Under the pieces are notes generated by a model. The model was not told the DNA's origin and did not search any database. It was given only the letters and a program-made list of their open reading frames with translations. Made by a program: the position numbers and the translations under genes. From positions 930,001-994,000 of the forward strand of contig CADCXA010000031.1 of assembly GCA_902806565.1 (NCBI GenBank): 64,000 bases of DNA, written 5' to 3'. This DNA comes from Hypoxylon rubiginosum. Lineage: Eukaryota; Ascomycota; Sordariomycetes; Xylariales; Hypoxylaceae. This document shows, one piece after another, positions 1 through 13,536 of this stretch (positions are counted from its first letter, which is position 1; each line of letters starts with the position of its first letter).

Positions 1-2531
1 TAACTTAATATATTTATTTATAAAATACTTATATTATTAAATAATAGGAAAATAAAATTACTAACTATATTAATAAATTTTAAATAAATTTAAATAATAT
101 AAAAGTAAAAAATTATATTATAAATTTAACTTTTAATCTTTTATTATTAAAATTAATATATTAATTAAAAAAACCAATATATAAATATAATTTTAATAGT
201 TTCTTAACTTTAAAAATATAGTAAATTTATAATAAATAACTAGCGTAACATTTATTAAAACTTATTAAAAATAAGAACCATTTATATTTTAATAAATATA
301 TTAGTTTAAAAAACTATTTAAAATAATATAAAAAGAATAAAAAAAAACCGGTATTAATATTTAACGAGTTTTTATATAACGGGATAATATAATATATAAC
401 TTAATTAAATAAAATAAAAAAATAAATAAAAACGAAATAAATATAATTATATAATTATTTATTAAATATCTTAAAAATAAAAAAATAAATTTAAAAAATA
501 CTAGAAATTTATATATTATTTTTTATAGTAATTATAAATTATTTATCTTTTAAATATATATTTATAATATAAAACCGTTAAAATAATAAAAGTAATTATT
601 TTAATTATTAATTATTTTTTATTTAAATAAATATTTATTTAATTTATTAAATATTATTTTATTATTTAAAATACCGGTATTTAAATATATATTTAAATAA
701 ATAAGTATTAAATAAATAAATACTAGATAATAAAAATTATTATTTTTATTTATTAAAAGTTTTAATTTTATTAATTTTTTAAAGTTTATATAACTTTTTT
801 TAATTTATTATAATAAAAGATTTTTTTTATATTATATTTAACATTATAATAAATAAAAACGATTTAGTTTTTATAAACTTTTTTAAAAATATATTATATA
901 TAAAACTATAATTAGATTATTTACTTTAAATTATAAAAAAGAAATCTTATTTTAAATATATTTTAAATATCTTATAAATTAAACTATAAAAACATATATA
1001 ATAATAGTTTAATTATTTTTATAGGTTTTTTTTAATAAGTTTATATTCGGTGTATAAAATTTAAAATATTATTTAAGTTATTATTAATTTATTTTTTATA
1101 ATAATTTATGTTAATTTTTTTAAAATTAAGGTTTTTTAAATATTAGTTATTATAATATTAATATGTAAATTTAAAAACCTTTTATATTTATTAAAACTAA
1201 AATCTTATTATAAAAACTTAACTTTTATTATTTAAAGAATTATAACTTTTAAAATAATAATATTAAATATTTATATTATTAAAAATATTAAAAATAAATA
1301 TAATAAGTTTTTTTATTTAATAAGCTTTTTTATTTATTATTTTTATATATATAAAAACATTTATAACTATTAAGTTTATTATTTTTTATATAATAATATT
1401 TTAATTTTTTTTATTACTTAAATAATTTTATAATAATATTATTATTTTATAATATTAATATTTTTATTAATAAAATACCTTATAATAATATTTTATATAA
1501 TATTTAATACTTTTTTTTATTTAACACTTATTTAAATAAAAAATAAATTAAATATAAATAATATTTATTTATAATAATTATTTTACTTATATTTATAAAT
1601 TTATATTTTAAAATCTTAAGTTTTTATAACTAGTTATTTTTAAATAAATTTTTAAAATTATAATAAAAACTTTAATTTATTTTAATTAATAAGTTATATA
1701 AATTATAAAAAAAAGTTAATTAATTTTTTAATATATAACTTTTAAATTTAATTATATATATATATAAAACTTATTATTTAAATAATAAAACTATAAATTA
1801 AAAAATTATTATATTATTTTAATATTAAAATCTTATATATAAATAAACTTAGTTTATATTTTTTTTAATATTAATAAATTAAGTTTTTTATTTAAACTAT
1901 AAAAATTATATATTTTTTATTTAAACTTTAAAAATAATAAATAAATTTATAATTTTACTTAAATAATAAAAACTTAAAAAACCTTAATATATAATAATTA
2001 AGATATTAAAATTAAAATAAATAAAGGAATTATTATTTAATATATAATAAGTTATATTATTAAAACTATTAATTTAATTAAAAACTTTAAAAATTTTTAA
2101 TATAATATTATATATTTTATAATATAAAAACCTTAGTTTAATTATAATTTAAATATAATTTAATAATAACTTAATTATAATTTAATAATAATTTAATTAT
2201 AATTTAATAATAATTTAATTATAATTTAATAATAATTTAATAATAGTTTAATAATAATTTTATAATAATTTAAATATTATTATAAATATTTTATAAATAT
2301 AATAAACTTAATTTTAAATTTAAATATAATTATATTTAATTATTATAAGTTTTTTATAATTTAAATTAATAAAATATATTAATTTATTAAAAACTTAATA
2401 TATTTATATAATATAAAAATTATATATATTATAGTTTTAATTTATTTTATAAGTTTAATAAATTTAATAGATTTAATAAACTTAATATTTTTATTATTTT
2501 AATAATTTAATATAAATTTATAATAAAATAA
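1..2531 (-). mobile_element. RIP-degraded inverted copy of the end of the large repeat
   Basis: This stretch is almost pure A/T with no usable reading frame. Read as its reverse complement it is colinear with 17.745-20.28 kb: position 1 pairs with about 20280 and position 2531 with about 17745, with almost no length difference. The terminal 9-bp motif block is still visible at 2452-2505, with every G or C that differs from the better preserved copy at 46659-46712 changed to A or T. The copy therefore ends near 2531 and continues beyond the left edge of the window. The alignment is by eye. Confidence 0.85.
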
Positions 2532-3300
2532 CTTAAAATTTATATTTAAATTTAAATAATATTTATATAATATTTTATTAAATATTTATATAATTATATA
2601 ATTATTAACTTATAAATAATAAATATACTTAAAATTTATTTACCTTTTTTTTTTAATTAATTTTAAAAATTAATTAAAATTTTTATTTTTTAAAAAAAAT
2701 TATATAATTTTTTTTTATAATTAAAATAACTTTATTAATAAATTATAAAAAATAAATATTTACCGGTTTATTTATTTTAATTATTAACAGTTATATAATT
2801 ATAAAATATTAAATTTTAATTATATAATAATATTTTAAATTTATAATAAAATTATAAGTTTAAAATAATTAAAATATAATAACGTTATTATTTAATAAAA
2901 AAAATTAATAATAAGTTATTAAATTTTATATTTTAAAATTATAATTATTTAAATTATTTATATTAAATAATTATAATAATAGTTATATAATAATATAATA
3001 ATTATTTAATTATATATAAATATATAAGTTTTTTTATATTAAATATTATAATTAAAAAACAAAATATAATAAGTTTTACACTTTTTTATTAAAATAAACT
3101 TATATTAATAAATAAACGGTATATACCCGAAATAATTCCTGTATTTACACGGGTTAAATATAAACCGAGTAATAAGGATATTTTTATATTTAGATTATCG
3201 TTCCTTAAAAACACATATCCGAGAGTTTAAACCCGGGCACGTAACGCTCTCGTTTTTATTCTACGGGTCCTCGTCGAAACTATTTAAAAAAAAAAAACCG
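2532..3300. other. AT-only tract and transition into the gene island
   Basis: Up to about 3110 the sequence remains nearly pure A/T, with no gene and no match that I could find to the flanking repeat. From about 3110 to 3300 GC rises over about 200 bases (CG-containing words such as cccgggcac appear). It is probably another RIP-affected repeat remnant whose family cannot be read. Confidence 0.6.
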
Positions 3301-5049
3301 AAAACGAGACTAGAGAACTTTATTATACGTACCGCCCTAGAAAATCAAGATTTAAACTCGTGTCAGGTTGTGCATCCTGATTATCACCACCGGATTTAGA
3401 CTTGAATAAGTTTCGGCAGCCCACTTTCACCAATGGCGGGCCGTAAGGAATGACGACATACGTCTCGATCAGCCTAGGACACTGGCGAGACCGATAGCCT
3501 GCGGGAAAGTCCGTGGGGACTAGCAGCGAGGTAATAAATAGAGGCAGGAAGCCAGACAAAGTGGAGTTGACGTGCTGGCGAATATTTACACATTGCAGAA
3601 AAATGTTACCGAGGCGGATCTGTCTCCGGATGCGATTTGAAGTTCGAGGCCTTTCGCTGCCGGAAACAACCGAAAGTATTACCCTACTATTACTCGATGA
3701 ATACTCAGGACGCGGAGACAGCGAACCCTTTACGATTACCTGATGCGGCGGATAGATGATGCCATTCGTGAAAATATTTGTTTCCTTTGGCGGGTTGACT
3801 CGATATTTACTCGAATTGATCGCGAAACCGTTGCTCGATAGAAACTCGTAGCTAGCCCGTTAGTACAACCCCCACCAATATCCGCCTAGCTGGTGCGCGC
3901 GCATCTACTACGTAACGTGATCGTCAAGACGGGCAGATCTGTGGTACCATCAAACCCCGAAGTGTGTGTTCATTGTGCATAGCTGTTGAAGAAAACTTGG
4001 GATTCGGTATTGCTCGTCTTTGTAGATTGAAACGGGACGGGCAAATAAAGAGAAGTGTTTGGTATCAATGAATAGCAGGGAGCTGAGCTTGACGTTAATA
4101 ATAAATACGTTTTTGTTTGTTTATCGGCAAGGTCCGATATCGAATTGACGGACAGATGCGTAAGATTGGGGGGCTTGGCTAAATGAAACGCCCTTACAGC
4201 GGACTAATGCAAGTCATAGCCTCCCCTAAAGATTCCCTCGGCAAATCAGAGGCTTCCGATAACAACAATTGTCTAATTCAGGGGTCCTTCCCTTTTTTTC
4301 TTTCTCGGATTCCCTCGACGTACCCTCTCACCATCATTATCCACACCCACTTTAGACCGACTTCCCCCTTCTTCCTTATCTCTGCATTTCCCACGATGTT
4401 CTCGGCCTATCCGCCTAGGCCACCGGTCAGTGCGCGACTACGCCCTCCTAGATTGATACCGCCTGATTCAGGGAGAGGGGGTCTCCCAGGCTCAGCACTT
4501 CCCGAATCTTTCCCTTCCCGAATAGCCTCTAGATAATCTACCCCACAGACTGGAGCCGATTCACCGCTCACATACTCATACGACCGCGCTAGAGTTAGAT
4601 CAGATGGATTTGAGCGTTTGTCGTTTGTCACAGCGGTATCGCTTGCTACTGCTGACGGGCCAGCGGGCTTAGTGGTTCTGTGTAGAACCCGAGGGACCAC
4701 ACGACGGCGCCCGGATCGAGCGTGACTCTGCTTACTCGAGTGTATCCATCAAGCATAAATGCCGTTCTGCAGTTTTCTCGCTTTTGGTCTGTCTTCTTGT
4801 CATATATCCATACTACCACTCATAGTACTAGCACTCTACCCACCAGTAGGTCTCATCTCCCCTCTGGATATCTTGCCATCTTCCATTAAAACCTTGATTC
4901 CTATCACTACCGCTTCGGCTAGGTGTTTTGCTTCTTTCACCGGTTACGTACCTGTTTCGTACACTTACTGTGCCGGCTCTTTATCTCGCCTCGCCAGCTC
5001 TCTTATCTCTCGCCCACCCCACCACTAGAAGGGCTCAAAGGGTCTCGTT
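3301..5049. other. intergenic region without a recognisable gene
   Basis: Composition is normal. Short open frames exist on both strands (for example 4183-4536 plus and 4407-4700 minus), but they overlap each other and show no recognisable domain. From about 4750 on the plus strand is pyrimidine-rich, as is common in fungal promoters and 5' leaders. I see no gene here. Confidence 0.5.
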
Positions 5050-5067
5050 GATAAGATTCCTAGATAG
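5050..5067 (+). promoter_or_regulatory. paired GATA sites upstream of allantoinase
   Basis: Two HGATAR-type sites lie close together: GATAAG at 5050-5055 preceded by T, and AGATAG at 5062-5067. They are about 115-135 bp before the allantoinase ATG. Such sites bind the AreA/NIT2 nitrogen regulator, which activates purine-catabolic genes when ammonium and glutamine are scarce. The site match is seen; the function is inferred from the target gene. Confidence 0.45.
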
Positions 5068-5182
5068 CTCTTCATTGTGTCTACCGTCGTTCTATTATCG
5101 TCTTTGTCTACCAACCATTACATTATCTTTTAGTATATTCCCTTGGCTATAGCGTTCAGCAAGGAAATACCAGCCTTACATA

Positions 5183-6868
5183 ATGACCGTATCCTCCAGA
5201 CCTAATGCCGGTCCCGTGACCGTGCTCGTGTCGACGAGAGCCGTCCTCACCTTATCGGATGATAGCCTGCTGCTCAGCCCGGCGACTATATCCATATCGC
5301 CTGCTACTGGCAAGATAGTTGCCATTGTGCCTACGGTCCTGCCGAAGACGTCTTTTCCACCTTCGGCCACGTACATTAACTATGGCTCGAAACTCCTGAT
5401 ACCAGGTTTGGTAGACGCTCACGTGCATCTCAACGAACCCGGCCGGACAGAATGGGAAGGCTTCAACACCGGCACCAGAGCGGCCGCTTCTGGTGGCGTG
5501 ACGACCGTTATCGACATGCCGCTTAACGCCATACCGCCCACCACAACTCTAGCGGGTTTTAAGGAGAAGCTGGCGGCTAGCCAAGGCCAATGTTGGGTCG
5601 ACGTCGGGTTCTACGGAGGCGTCATCCCCGGAAACGCGGACGAGTTACTTCCCTTGGTGGAAGCGGGCGTTCGTGGCTTCAAGGGTTTCCTAATCGAGTC
5701 GGGTGTAAGTTTGAACTTTCGGCAAGTGGAATCGCACAAGGATGTGTAACTAATTGTCCCGCAGGTCGAGGAGTTCCCAGCCATCTCTTCTATTGATATC
5801 GCAACCGCCATGAAAACGCTCAATGGCACGCCGACGACGCTCATGTTCCACGCCGAGATGATCCCTCCGATTTCCGACTCTGTAGGCGACGCCGTGCAAG
5901 CTTCCGAGCCTCCGCTGGCACCCCATGGCGCTTTGAAGTCGTACCAGACCTTCCTCGAGTCGCGACCCCCGTCCTTCGAAACCTACGCCATCGACGAGAT
6001 CCTGTCGCTGGCGCACCTCGCGCCGGGCCTCCACCTCCACATCGTGCACCTGTCCGCGACGCAAGCGATCCCGATCCTCAAGGCCGCCCGCAAGTCCGGC
6101 GTGGACATCACGGCCGAGACCTGCTTCCACTACCTGGGGCTGTCGGCCGAGGGCGTCGAGGACGGCGACTGCCGGTACAAGTGCTGCCCGCCGATCCGCG
6201 AGCAGCTGAACCAGGACGGGCTGTGGGAGGAGCTGACGGCGCCGGACTCGTGCATCAAGACGGTGGTCTCGGACCACTCGCCGTGCACGCCCGAGCTCAA
6301 GCTCCTCCCGCAGCACCTGCAGACGATCGATGCGCCCCACATGCACCACTCCGACTCGGGCGTTGACATGTCGGCCGATCTCGAAGCGACGATGACGATG
6401 ACGAAAGCGAGCGAGGCGGAAAGGAAGGATGCAGCAAAAGAGGCGGGCGACTTCTTCGCGGCGTGGGGCGGCATCTCGTCCGTTGGCCTCGGCCTGCCGA
6501 TCCTCTACACCGCGGCCCGGGAGCGCGCGCGGGCCGGCAGCAAGACGGCGCCGGGCATCGTGGACATCGTGCGGCTGTGCTGCGCGGCGACAGCGCGGCA
6601 GGTGGGGCTGTCGCACCGGAAGGGGGCGCTGAAGGTAGGGATGGACGCGGACGTGTGCGTGTTCGACGACGCCGAGGCGTGGGTGCTGCACGCGGCGGGC
6701 ATGCACTGGAAGAACCGGTGCTCGCCGTGGGAGGGCCGGCGGTTCGCGGGACGCGTCAAGGAGACGTGGGTACGCGGGCGCAAGGTGTACGAGCACGGCG
6801 GGCGGAACGGCGGGTTCGTCGGGGGGATGCCTGTTGGTGAGGCGATTACGGAGAAGAGGGTCGCTTGA
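5183..6868 (+). CDS. allantoinase (purine degradation)
   Basis: Allantoinase hydrolyses allantoin to allantoate, a step in using purines as a nitrogen source. Two exons, 5183-5704 and 5765-6868, are joined across a 60-bp intron (GTAAGT...CAG, phase 0) and give 541 residues. The amidohydrolase metal site is complete: HVH at residues 80-82, the lysine to be carbamylated in GFKGFL (K167), H203 in FHAE, H269 in HIVHLS, and D344 in SDHSP. Between SDHSPCTPELK and AWGGISS the protein has an insertion of about 40 residues, rich in Met, Ala and Glu, compared with bacterial enzymes. The first ATG of the open frame is used as start. GATA sites upstream fit nitrogen control. The neighbouring genes are not purine-pathway genes, so no catabolic cluster is seen. 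In yeast the orthologue is DAL1. Confidence 0.93.
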
Positions 6869-9302
6869 GGCGAAGAAGTCGAGGAGCTCAGGTCGAGGAG
6901 CTCGAGGCGAAGAAAGCGAAACGCGGGATTTAATGGGGATTACTTACGGCCATGGATATACAATAAGGCCAACTGGATTGGTCAACTGGATTTGAAGGCG
7001 GAGTTGGCGACTGGGAATATCTGGCGATGACTTGACGACCCTTTTTTTGATGCATGGCATGCGAATGAATTTAGACGGCATTTTGTGGCATTGAGGCATT
7101 GGGGGAACGGCATCAAAGATAGGTAGTTAGAGCAAACGAATGAATACAAAATGAATACAAGATGTTTATGGTTTCTTTCTCTTTTATTACCTGATATCAC
7201 GCGGGACTGACGTGCTTGTTCCATTATGTAAAAGAAACGTCGACCACGGCGCGGAGAACCCTACAGCCATATGCAACCTGACGCACGCATCTAATAGATG
7301 CTTCCCCCGGTTGAGGCGATTGGATAATTACCTCTTATAATACATGGAGGTTCGGTTGGAAGTATAAATGTTTAAGGGCATGCTATTCTGCTTGTCTTTT
7401 TTTTTTATGTTGAGCTTTAAAGTTGATGAGGCATGTAAGTGGTGACGTGCTTCTTCTCTGCTGTAGACGAATGTGTAGACGAAGGTAACGTAGGAGGATG
7501 AACGCGGCACAACTTGTTCAACTAGCTACATACATGTAAGTACAAGTATAGCTTATTCGAACGATTGTAGCACCTCTACGAATAGATGAATAGATGTTAC
7601 GTCAAATAACCTGATGCGAAACACATACTTCAATGGGAAGAATGGAACTCTCGCGTGCTAGGCTTGTACCGTCGGTTGATGAATGCATGTACGAGGCGAA
7701 TGGTGAGGCTAGTAGCTGAAAGATTAAACATTTCTGCCCCTAATTTCGTTATCGGGGTGCTATCAAGATATCGTAGAGCCTATCACCCCACCTAATTTCT
7801 TACCTGTCTCGAAATTCGTCAAGTGCCCGGCTTGGAGACGACCTTCATATATTTCTTTCTCGGGTCGCTGATCCTTTGAACCCGAGATACCGACTAAGTT
7901 GCCCGAATGGCATCCCTTACCGCAAGACTTGCGCGTGCCCATTTCCCTAGATATCATCACATGAAAAAAAAAAAAAAAAGGGTCAGGTCAAGTGCCCTAG
8001 CAGTTCCTCGCAGCCCTCGTCGGTGGCTGATCAGTTCCTAAAGCCACCATGCACGCCATATAAATCCCCAGCTTCTGGAACGCGAACTAGACCGAAAATG
8101 AAGTCTCGGCTGCGCAACCGAGGCGGAGCTCTTTGTTTCCGAACAAGACCTCGCTTACAAGGTTGGAATAGATATGGGCTTTTGCGAACCACCACCTTGG
8201 TTTTATGTGTCAGAGAGGTACGGAATACATAGGGTAAGGTATCATCTTTCTATTGTTGATATCGTCATTACCCCTTATTGCGGTCCATGAATCTCGAACA
8301 GTTCGACCGGCTCGCTTGCCTAGTCTAGGTTCGCTTAGAGCAACTGCTCCGCCGGCAAGACTGGACCGCTGTCAACTATATCTCGATTCTCGAACCGAGA
8401 CGCGATGCAAGACTATCTAGTGGGCACATACCCCAACCAGGCGCTTGGATTGGGCTGAACTGAATTAGTAGGTAGCATTGCCCAATACCACCAAATTCTT
8501 GAACTCTCCAAACTCCAACAGGGCAAAATATCTCTCGGTTAGTATCCGTCCCACCTTCGCTTACCATCTTTAATGGCCTTACTACATACGGTACAGTCCT
8601 ATGGTATGCGCAGTGTATCTACCCAGGTACGCATAGTACACATAGTACTTCGTGACGTTCGCTATCTTCTGGGTTGAAGGGACCAACGGAAGACTAGCTG
8701 AAGGTTCATAAGTATATCACGTAAACTATTCACAGCATAGAGCATCGACGAGCGACGTATTCGTCGTCTGTAAAGATGCCTACCTTGGAGACCTCCTACG
8801 GGAAGAGGGTATTAATATCAAGGTATCGGCTCTGAAGCTTGGCGGAAACGCGCTTCATCCAGTTACCTACGTCTAGCGACGGGTCGGTTGCACGCTGCAG
8901 CCCACTATGCCCCCCAATTAAGGATCCGGATCGTGGTGTGGGACCCATCTAACGATGTTTCGCTGGCTCATATGAGATTAATCCTGGTCAGCATGATGTT
9001 GCATGTTACACTGCAAGCGCGGTCTTTTGGGGGCGAGAATGCCTTTGCGATTTCGAGAGAATTTCTATCTGATGTTTCATTTCGGAACTTATCTGTTTTT
9101 ACAATAGACATCTACTGCATAGCACATCGCAAGTAGATCACATAGATGCAGCGTCGATCGAAAATTCCAACCCCTTTAACATTGGAGATGCCATAGCTAC
9201 CGGTCTTGTTTGAGCGTCTGCGCCCCGATAGGTCTCTCGCACCACGCCGTTACCAATACTGGCTGCTGACATCTACCGATTTCGTTATATATCGTCGTGA
9301 TC
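6869..9302. other. 2.4-kb intergenic region
   Basis: This is the spacer between allantoinase and the ABC transporter. It contains several short overlapping open frames without domains (for example 7763-7960 minus, 8023-8232 plus and 8888-9136 plus) and an A-run at 7963-7979. No gene, tRNA or repeat could be supported. Confidence 0.5.
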
Positions 9303-12300
9303 ATGGCATCATCAACTTCGGATCCCACTGTCTCAGGATCCGAGGAGCGAAATGATGAGAAGCCCGTTATTGTCGACACCGATAAGGACAAACATGAGCC
9401 TGCCAGCTCCGTTTCCACATCGATGGACCTTGGACGTCCGGAGCCGGAGCCGGAGCAGCGGCTATCACTGTCGGCGGCCGGTCACTTGTCGCTAGATGAT
9501 GTCGAGGCCATTGACGTGCAGATTCGAAACCTCTCAGTCACCGTCGACACTTCACCTTCGATTTGGGATCCTGCGACTTACCCTGACTTGTTCCGTCAGA
9601 AGCTTGGGAAAGGTCATACTGGACCGACCACCAAGACTCTCCTTTACTCTGTCGATGCATCACTGAAACCCGGTACACTAACAGCAATCCTTGGCGGTAG
9701 CGGCTCTGGTAAAACGACATTGCTAAACACAGTCGCGGAACGCGTGTTTAGCTCTCGACTCTCACAGGCCGGGACCACAACATTTAATGGACAGCGGGGT
9801 GTACACTCGGTCAGGCATGCATACGTGATGCAGCAAGACATCTTGCTTCCCACTTTGACCGTACGCGAAACGCTGAGATATTCGGCAAACTTGAGGCTGC
9901 CTCCACCTACCACCGAAGAGGAACGAATGCGGATTGTTGAAGAGGTTATCCTCGAACTAGGTTTAAAGGACTGCGCAGACACGAGGATAGGAAACAGTCA
10001 ACATCGCGGGTGCAGCGGCGGTGAAAAGCGAAGAGTTAGCATTGGTGTACAGCTCCTAGCAAACCCGTCGATTCTTTTCCTGGACGAGCCAACTACCGGG
10101 TTGGATGCGACAAGCGCGTATCAGCTTGTCAGAACACTCAAAGCTTTAGCAAATAAGGGTCGTACGGTCATCACCACCATCCACCAGCCGCGATCGGAAA
10201 TCTGGGACCTCTTCGATAACCTGGTGATCCTATCCAGGGGGAGCCCCGTATATTCCGGCTCTATGAAGGAATGCATCCCGTGGTTTACCAAACTTGGATT
10301 CCAACTACCCCCGTTCGTCAACCCCGCAGAGTTCTTGATTGACCATGCCGCCGTCGATAACCGTACCCCGGAGCTCGAGGAAGAGAGTACTGCTAGGGTT
10401 GAGCGTCTGAAGGCCGAATGGAACGAGGAATCGCGGAAGATATTTATGCCCTCGACTTCTGAGAAGGTTGTCGAGACGACAGCTCAACGCAAACGACCGA
10501 AGATAGGACAGCACGCGGATTTCTTCCGTCAGTTGCGCGTGTTGACTGACAGGACGCTGAAAGTTACCTATAGGGATCCAATGGGAATGGCCGGCTCTAT
10601 AATGGAGGCTCTTCTCATGGCGCTCATCACGGGATACATCTTCTATAACCTCGCTCGGGATCAGTCAGGCATTCGCTCAAGGCAGGGTGCACTGTATATC
10701 TCGGTAGCTCTACAAGGGTATCTGTTCTTGACATTCGAGATATACCGCTTGACGATGGACATACCAACCTTCGACCGCGAGAATAGTGAGGGCTGTGTCA
10801 CGGCACTTCCTTTCATCTTATCTCGCCGAATCGCGCGATGCTTTACTGAGGATATACCCGTGCCGTTTTTGTACAGCGTCATTTTCTATTTCATGGCGGG
10901 CTTCGATAGAGATGTAGCCAAATTCTTTACCTTCTTTTCGGTCCTTCTGCTTAACCATTACATCGCAGTCACACTAGCGATGAGTTCCGTTGCCGCTGTT
11001 AGACACTTCCCCGGAGCAAGCTTGATCGCCAATCTGGCCTACACATTGCAGAGCCTGGCCTGTGGATACTTTATACAAAGCAACACTATTCCCGTCTACG
11101 TGAGATGGACAAAGTACATTACTTACACCGTAAGCCAAATACTCCTGCTTCAAGGGTGTCGCTAATTCTTAATAGTATTATGCCTTCGGTGCTCTCTGCG
11201 GCAATGAGTTCGAAGATAGCTTCTACGATTGTCCTTCGCCAGGTGGTGAATCTGATCCAAACTGTAAGACATTCACTGGACGCTACATTATGGATAACTT
11301 GGGATTCCCTCAAAACTGGGTTGCTAGACCGATCATTGCTCTGCTAGGATTTGCCCTTCTCTTCTTCGTCACATCTTGGATTGGCCTCGCTTTCCTGAAA
11401 GTGGAGATGACAATCGCACGAGCTCGAAAATCCGATACCGATCTTTCAGCTGGGAAGGAGAAGATGGCTGTGAAGTCGATTCATGAGATCCGTGCGATAG
11501 ACGTCGGTCTTGATGAATTTTCCTTGGCCCTGGATAAGAGGTCTCTGACTGGAAAGAAATTGCCAACGAAGACGATTCTCAACCCGGTCACTACCACGTT
11601 CCAAGCCGGAACGCTCAATATCATCATGGGACCGTCTGGTTCGGGAAAGACCAGCTTGCTTAATGCCATGGCGCAGCGCTTACGTAGTACGATTGGCACG
11701 AGATACAGGCCATCGGGAAAGTTGACATTCAATGGCGCCCTACCGTCAGACTCGGTCATACGGTCGATAGTGTCATATGTCTGCCAGGACGACGATGCAT
11801 TGCTTCCATCTCTAACCGTCCGTGAGACTCTTCGTTTTGCAGCCGGTCTTCGCCTACCTCCGTGGATGAGCAAGTCGGAGAGGTACCAAAGAGCGGAAGA
11901 AGTTCTGGTGAAGATGGGCCTGAAAGACTGTGCTGACAATTTGATCGGGAACGACCTTGTGAAGGGTATTTCCGGCGGAGAAAAGCGCCGAGTCAGTATC
12001 GCCGTGCAGATCCTCACCGACCCTCGAGTCTTATTGCTCGACGAACCGACGAGTGGATTAGATGCGTTCACAGCGAGTAGTATCTTGGAAGTGCTACAGG
12101 GGTTAGCCCACGAAGGACGAACGTTGATTCTCACAATTCACCAGGCCAGGTCTGATATCTTCAAACATTTTGGAAACGTCCTGCTCCTTGCTAGAGGCGG
12201 CTCTCCCGCGTATGCGGGTGCTGCGAAAGACATGCTGCCCTATTTTAGCGGACTCGGATTCCAATGTCCTCAGCATACCAACCCGGCCGATTTCGCACTC

Positions 12301-13536
12301 GATCTCATTACTATTAATCTTCAGGAGGCGCAGCGAGAGGCAGAGAGTCGAGAAAAGGTCCGACGGCTCATCGACTCCTGGGCTCAGGTCATGGCTGGCG
12401 TGCCGCAGGTCACCCCGCGGCTGTCAAATATCAACGAGATAGAAGAGTTGAATGTGGGACTAGCTGCAGAAAGAAAAACGAGCGTTGAACATACTGACAA
12501 CTCCGGACACGTAACTACCGAGCCGAAAGGCAGCTTAGGGGAAGGGGGTGAGACAGATTCCGATGGAGCTCTTGCTGGGCGTCTTTCTAGCACAATTCCG
12601 CGTCGGTCGCTCAGCAAAGCTGCTTTGGCGACGCCCGCCGAACTCGGCGCACTCGTTCATAAGCGCGCATCCTTCACCACGGCATTCCCACTGCTGCTGC
12701 ACCGCGCGAGCATCAACTTTCGCCGGCAGCCGCCCCTCGTCCTAGCGCGCACGATGCAGGTCGTCGGGCTGGCCGTCGTCCTGACGCTGTTCTTCGCGCC
12801 GCTGCACAACGACTACTACAGCGTCCAGAACCGCGTCGGCTTCGTGCAGGAGGTCGGCGCCTTCTACTTCGTGGGCATGCTCCAGAACGTCGCCGTGTAC
12901 CCGGCCGAGCGCGAGGTCTTCTACCGCGAGGACGACGACGCCGTGTACAGCGTCGAGGCCTTCCTATCTACGTACACGCTCCTCGAGCTGCCCTTCGAGA
13001 TCGTCGCGTGCCTCGTCTTCGGCGTCCTGGCCGACTTCGCCGTCGGGTTCCCGCGCACGGCCGAGATGTACTTCGTCTACGTCTTCTGCTGCTTCGGCAT
13101 CGTGTCGTGCGGCGAGAGCCTGGGCATCATGTTCAACACGCTCTTCGGCCACACGGGCTTCGCCGTCAACGTCATCTCGATCCTGCTCAGCGTCGCCCAG
13201 ATCATCGCCGGCCTCATGTCCATCGACCAGCCCGCGCTCTTCCGCGTCTTCAACTACATCAACCCGCTCAAGTACGCGACGGCCGCGCTCGCCCCCTTCA
13301 GCCTCAGGGACGTCCGGTTCACGTGCGACGACGGCCAGAGGCTGCCCGACGGCCGGTGCGCCATCGAGACGGGCGGGCAGGTCCTCGACCTGTACAAGCT
13401 TAACGTCGACCCCGTCGTCAACGTCGGCGCCCTCGCGGCCACCGTCGTGGTGTACCGCCTCGTCGCCTGGCTGCTGCTGAGGCTGGCGAGGACGAGGTGG
13501 AAGAGCGTCGTCGAGAAGACGAGGAAGCAGTCATAA
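9303..13536 (+). CDS. full-size ABCG-family ABC transporter, (NBD-TMD)x2
   Basis: This is a predicted ATP-driven membrane exporter of 1395 residues. Exon 1 (9303-11129) and exon 2 (11176-13536) are joined by a 46-bp intron (GTAAGC...TAG, phase 0). Splicing gives the continuous segment YITYTYYAFGALCGNEF, typical of ABCG proteins after a membrane helix. The order is NBD, membrane domain, NBD, membrane domain. NBD1 has Walker A GGSGSGKTT (131-139), signature CSGGE (237-241) and Walker B ILFLDEP (257-263). NBD2 has Walker A GPSGSGKTS (761-769), signature ISGGE (874-878) and Walker B VLLLDEP (about 894-900). Both sites look catalytically intact. The two similar White-type halves recall yeast YOL075C rather than PDR drug pumps with a degenerate site. 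GC rises sharply in the last kilobase. The substrate is unknown. ATG 9303 is chosen over the GTG two codons upstream. Confidence 0.9.

Noticed and set aside
4183..4700. Possible genes on either strand in the region upstream of allantoinase
   Set aside because: Two overlapping opposite frames, neither with a signal peptide, domain or plausible splice extension.
5750..6796. 348-codon open frame antisense to the allantoinase second exon
   Set aside because: It arises from GC-rich third codon positions. The sense strand has the full amidohydrolase metal site, and the antisense translation is Arg/Val/Leu-rich with no domain.
9303..13536. Two separate ABC half-transporter genes
   Set aside because: A 46-bp GT-AG intron joins the halves in frame and restores a continuous membrane-loop sequence. 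The second half has no good start of its own.
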